Positions 4,648 through 6,279 of a DNA stretch of 6,279 nucleotides are shown piece after piece. The first letter of the stretch is position 1. Every line of letters begins with the position of its first letter. This DNA is from Deltaproteobacteria bacterium UBA5329 (GTDB lineage Bacteria; Desulfobacterota; Syntrophorhabdia; Syntrophorhabdales; Syntrophorhabdaceae), in the NCBI GenBank assembly GCA_002408185.1, contig DHQV01000055.1, forward strand, positions 1 through 6,279, given 5' to 3'. Below the pieces are notes generated by a model. The model did not search any database, was not told the DNA's origin, and saw only the letters and a program-made list of their open reading frames with translations. The position numbers were made by a program, and so were the translations under genes.

Positions 4648-4682
4648 GGTATTATTATAAGCATATGCTCATAATGAGTCAA
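4648..4682 (-). promoter_or_regulatory. Strong sigma70-type promoter giving a probably leaderless DUF134 message
   Basis: Read on the - strand, TTGACT (4677-4682) and a perfect TATAAT (4654-4659) are separated by exactly 17 bp. The six bases after the -10 are AATACC, so the usual +1 position is the A of the DUF134 ATG at 4647. No Shine-Dalgarno lies between. It drives the five-gene metal/thiol run. Confidence 0.85.
4654..4675. promoter_or_regulatory. 22-bp near-perfect palindrome over the promoter, probable operator
   Basis: The half site ATTAT(A/G)AGCAT is repeated in inverted order around the centre of CATATG, and 10 of 11 base pairs match. It fills most of the spacer and covers the whole -10 box, the classic place for a repressor. 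The DUF134 protein encoded immediately downstream is the nearest candidate to bind it, but an unlinked dimeric regulator is equally possible. Confidence 0.75.
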
Positions 4683-4700
4683 GGCCCCTGGAGCCTTGAC
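4678..4700. repeat. 8-bp perfect inverted repeat overlapping the -35 box
   Basis: GTCAAGGC (4678-4685) and GCCTTGAC (4693-4700) flank a 7-nt spacer. The left arm includes most of the -35 box of the DUF134 promoter, so the element may be a second regulator site. In a transcript reading through from the antiporter genes it would form a hairpin, but without a U-tract. Confidence 0.6.
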
Positions 4701-4738
4701 GTCTCAGGCCTCAAGTCTCAAGGAAAACGATCAGTTGA

Positions 4739-4903
4739 CTAGTCCCTGCACCGGGGTGCGGGGGGTATCTTTGTGCCGCAGAATTTACATTTTACGGCCA
4801 TGTTCTTTTGACTCGGCTTTGTGACCTGCTCGCGTTTGCACTTGGGACATTTTCTCTTGAGATGGAAAATAGTTCCAAGGACGGCTGCTAAAAAAGGGTT
4901 CAT
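4739..4903 (-). CDS. 54-residue zinc-ribbon protein coupled to the antiporter gene
   Basis: This short gene begins MNPFLAAVLGTIFHLKRK and ends APRCRD before a TAG at 4739-4741. Residues 19-22 (CPKC) and 39-42 (CKFC, followed by Gly) form a complete four-cysteine zinc ribbon with a 16-residue spacer, and the region is rich in Lys. The first 15 residues are hydrophobic enough to rest on a membrane but are short for a full transmembrane helix. Its ATG shares its A with the TGA stop codon of the antiporter gene (TGATG), a standard form of translational coupling, with GGAG 2 nt upstream and AAGGA a little further. I recognise no named family. The zinc ribbon could bind the regulatory domain of the antiporter, nucleic acid or just metal. 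Gene order and the intact ribbon make it a real gene; function is unknown. Confidence 0.8.
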   Translation of the reverse strand: MNPFLAAVLGTIFHLKRKCPKCKREQVTKPSQKNMAVKCKFCGTKIPPAPRCRD

Positions 4904-6279
4904 CACTCCATTTCATCCTTTCTGACGGGACATTGTACCGGTTTATCCCTGTCGGAATCAAGATATTCGATCGCACAGTCTATATCTGCGCGTTCTCCGA
5001 TAAATAACAGTACATCGTCGGCCATAAGGCGAAGCGTGGCGGAAGGCATTCTGTGTACCGTGCCTTTGCGTTCTATGCCTATCACCGTCACGCCAGTTCT
5101 GGACCGAAGGTCGAGGTCGCTCAAGGTGGTTTCCTCGGCGATCGAGCCGCGGCGTATCCGGTAGGTCTCTATCGCGATATTTTTCAAGATGTCCTCACGC
5201 TCAACGAGATACCGTCGCGGAAGCTTTACCATCCTCAATGCGCGGTAGTTGTCATTCCGTGTCCTGTCGATGTGTTCACGTATGTCGTTGAGCGGCACGT
5301 GCAGATGGTGGAGCACCTTGGAGAATATCTCGATGGACGTTTCGAATTCTTCAGGGATCACGTCATTGGCGCCAAGCAGTTTCAATTGCTCCACTTCCGC
5401 GACGTAGCGCGTACGTGCAATTATGTACAGATGCGGGTTTTCCGAACGGGCAAGCTGGACGATCCGTCGTGTCGATGCCGCATCGCTGATAGCTACAACG
5501 AGTACGCCTGCGGTTTTTACACCCATTTTGTGGAGAATTTCAATGCTTGTCCCGTCGCCGTAAAAGATCGGCTCACCCCTCCGCTTCGCAGAACGTACCG
5601 TTTTGCTGTTCAGTTCCAGGACGACGTACGCAATTCCCATGGAACGAAGGATCCTGGCGAGATTACCGCCGTTGAGACCAAAACCCACGATAATAACGTG
5701 GTCCCGTATGCTCTTCGGATAACGTTCACGGTCGGCCCTATGCCTCCTCCTTTCAATGGAGGAAAGCGGTGTTTTCGTGACAAGCCATTCGGCGATCCCG
5801 GACGAGGCCCTGATCAAAAAGGGTGTGAGGACCATAGTGATTATGGAGGCTGCCAGGAATGTCTGGTAGAGGTCTCCGGATATAAGTCCATGGTGTCTGC
5901 CTGCAAGGGCGAGCACGAAAGAGAATTCTCCTATCTGGAAGAGATAAAAGCCTGCCATGAGGGATGTTTTTAGCGAGTTTCCCAAAATCAAGCTCGTCAT
6001 GGCCAGAACGCCCAGTTTCACGAGTATGATGATGAGCACTATTGTCGTTATAGCGGGCAGATTCCCCGTTACAAAGCCGATATCGAGCAGCATGCCGATA
6101 GATATGAAAAAAAGTCCGGTGAAGCTCTCTTTGAATGGAATGATGTCCGACACTGCCTGGGCGGCGTATTCCGATTCCGATATGATCATTCCCGCCAGGA
6201 AGGCCCCGAGGGCGAGCGACAAACCGAGCGCGGATGTAAGCACAGCCGTGCCGAGACATAGGGTGATGATCGATATGAC
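4903..6279 (-). CDS. KefB/KefC-type CPA2 cation/proton antiporter with RCK domains, N-terminal part beyond the window
   Basis: The frame is open to the right edge, so 458 residues of a longer protein are seen; the first part of the transporter domain is missing. CPA2 members exchange K+ or Na+ for protons across the inner membrane. The visible membrane half (1-165) contains GLSLALGAFLAG, then GLFFISIGM and FQIGEFSFVLALAG, all typical of KefB/C-like exchangers. A basic linker leads to a TrkA_N (RCK) nucleotide-binding domain at about 194-310, with VGFGLNGG (197-204) as the dinucleotide loop and the acidic residue of VVLELN after the next strand. A TrkA_C domain fills about 375-440 and ends in a short charged tail. 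A GTG at 6243 lies inside a transmembrane segment and is not the real start. The 54-residue zinc-ribbon gene overlaps its stop codon. The family is sure; ion specificity and ligand control are not. Confidence 0.93.
   Translation of the reverse strand, partial: VISIITLCLGTAVLTSALGLSLALGAFLAGMIISESEYAAQAVSDIIPFKESFTGLFFISIGMLLDIGFVTGNLPAITTIVLIIILVKLGVLAMTSLILGNSLKTSLMAGFYLFQIGEFSFVLALAGRHHGLISGDLYQTFLAASIITMVLTPFLIRASSGIAEWLVTKTPLSSIERRRHRADRERYPKSIRDHVIIVGFGLNGGNLARILRSMGIAYVVLELNSKTVRSAKRRGEPIFYGDGTSIEILHKMGVKTAGVLVVAISDAASTRRIVQLARSENPHLYIIARTRYVAEVEQLKLLGANDVIPEEFETSIEIFSKVLHHLHVPLNDIREHIDRTRNDNYRALRMVKLPRRYLVEREDILKNIAIETYRIRRGSIAEETTLSDLDLRSRTGVTVIGIERKGTVHRMPSATLRLMADDVLLFIGERADIDCAIEYLDSDRDKPVQCPVRKDEME

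Noticed and set aside
4785..4976. A 63-residue - strand open frame overlapping the antiporter end and the zinc-ribbon gene.
   Set aside because: It is in a different frame from both supported genes, and the zinc-ribbon frame with the TGATG overlap explains the region better.
5053..5973. A 306-residue open frame on the + strand opposite the antiporter gene.
   Set aside because: It lies wholly antisense to a clear KefB/C-RCK protein, has no ribosome site, and its translation shows no domain pattern and an odd excess of His, Tyr, Cys and Arg.

Overview
The window looks like chromosomal DNA of a bacterium of roughly balanced GC content, most likely an anaerobe of the Desulfobacterota (delta-proteobacterial) type. 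That guess rests on family content only: DUF134, NifX-like and FmdB-like proteins together, a fatty acyl-CoA synthetase-type ligase, and a small Lys/Arg-rich protein of a kind I associate with delta-proteobacteria. No rRNA, tRNA, CRISPR array, transposase or phage gene is visible.

Layout. On the + strand come the 3' end of an AMP-forming acyl-CoA ligase (3-209) and, behind its own sigma70-type promoter (278-306), a small basic protein whose acidic tail is made by a perfect 45-bp tandem repeat (398-607). From 633 on, every gene is on the - strand. In transcription order from the right-hand edge these are: a KefB/C-type CPA2 antiporter with RCK domains, cut by the window edge (4903-6279); a 54-residue zinc-ribbon protein overlapping its stop codon (4739-4903); then, after a promoter/operator region, a five-gene run of DUF134 regulator (4360-4647), NifX-like protein (3974-4351), FmdB zinc ribbon (3732-3965), VKOR-like membrane thiol oxidoreductase (3208-3669) and CDF-type cation exporter (2244-3158). 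A 375-bp non-coding stretch with a strong inverted repeat follows. Then come a 60-residue two-helix membrane protein with its own promoter and terminator (1686-1868), and a pair made of a secreted cysteine-rich protein and a flavodoxin-like protein (1102-1470 and 633-1094).

The most coherent unit is the five-gene run. Every member has a metal- or thiol-related feature: a CxCxxC cluster at the start of DUF134, Cys/His tails on the NifX-like protein, FmdB and the CDF exporter, and paired cysteines in the VKOR-like protein. Its promoter is a near-consensus TTGACT-17 bp-TATAAT element whose spacer and -10 are covered by a 22-bp near-perfect palindrome. The predicted transcription start falls on the A of the DUF134 start codon, so the message is probably leaderless and the operon probably controlled by a repressor, with DUF134 itself the first candidate. 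I infer a small metal and thiol homeostasis system that senses a metal or Fe-S/redox state, traffics the metal, maintains envelope disulphides and exports the cation. The families are known; the particular combination and its control are what deserve a second look.
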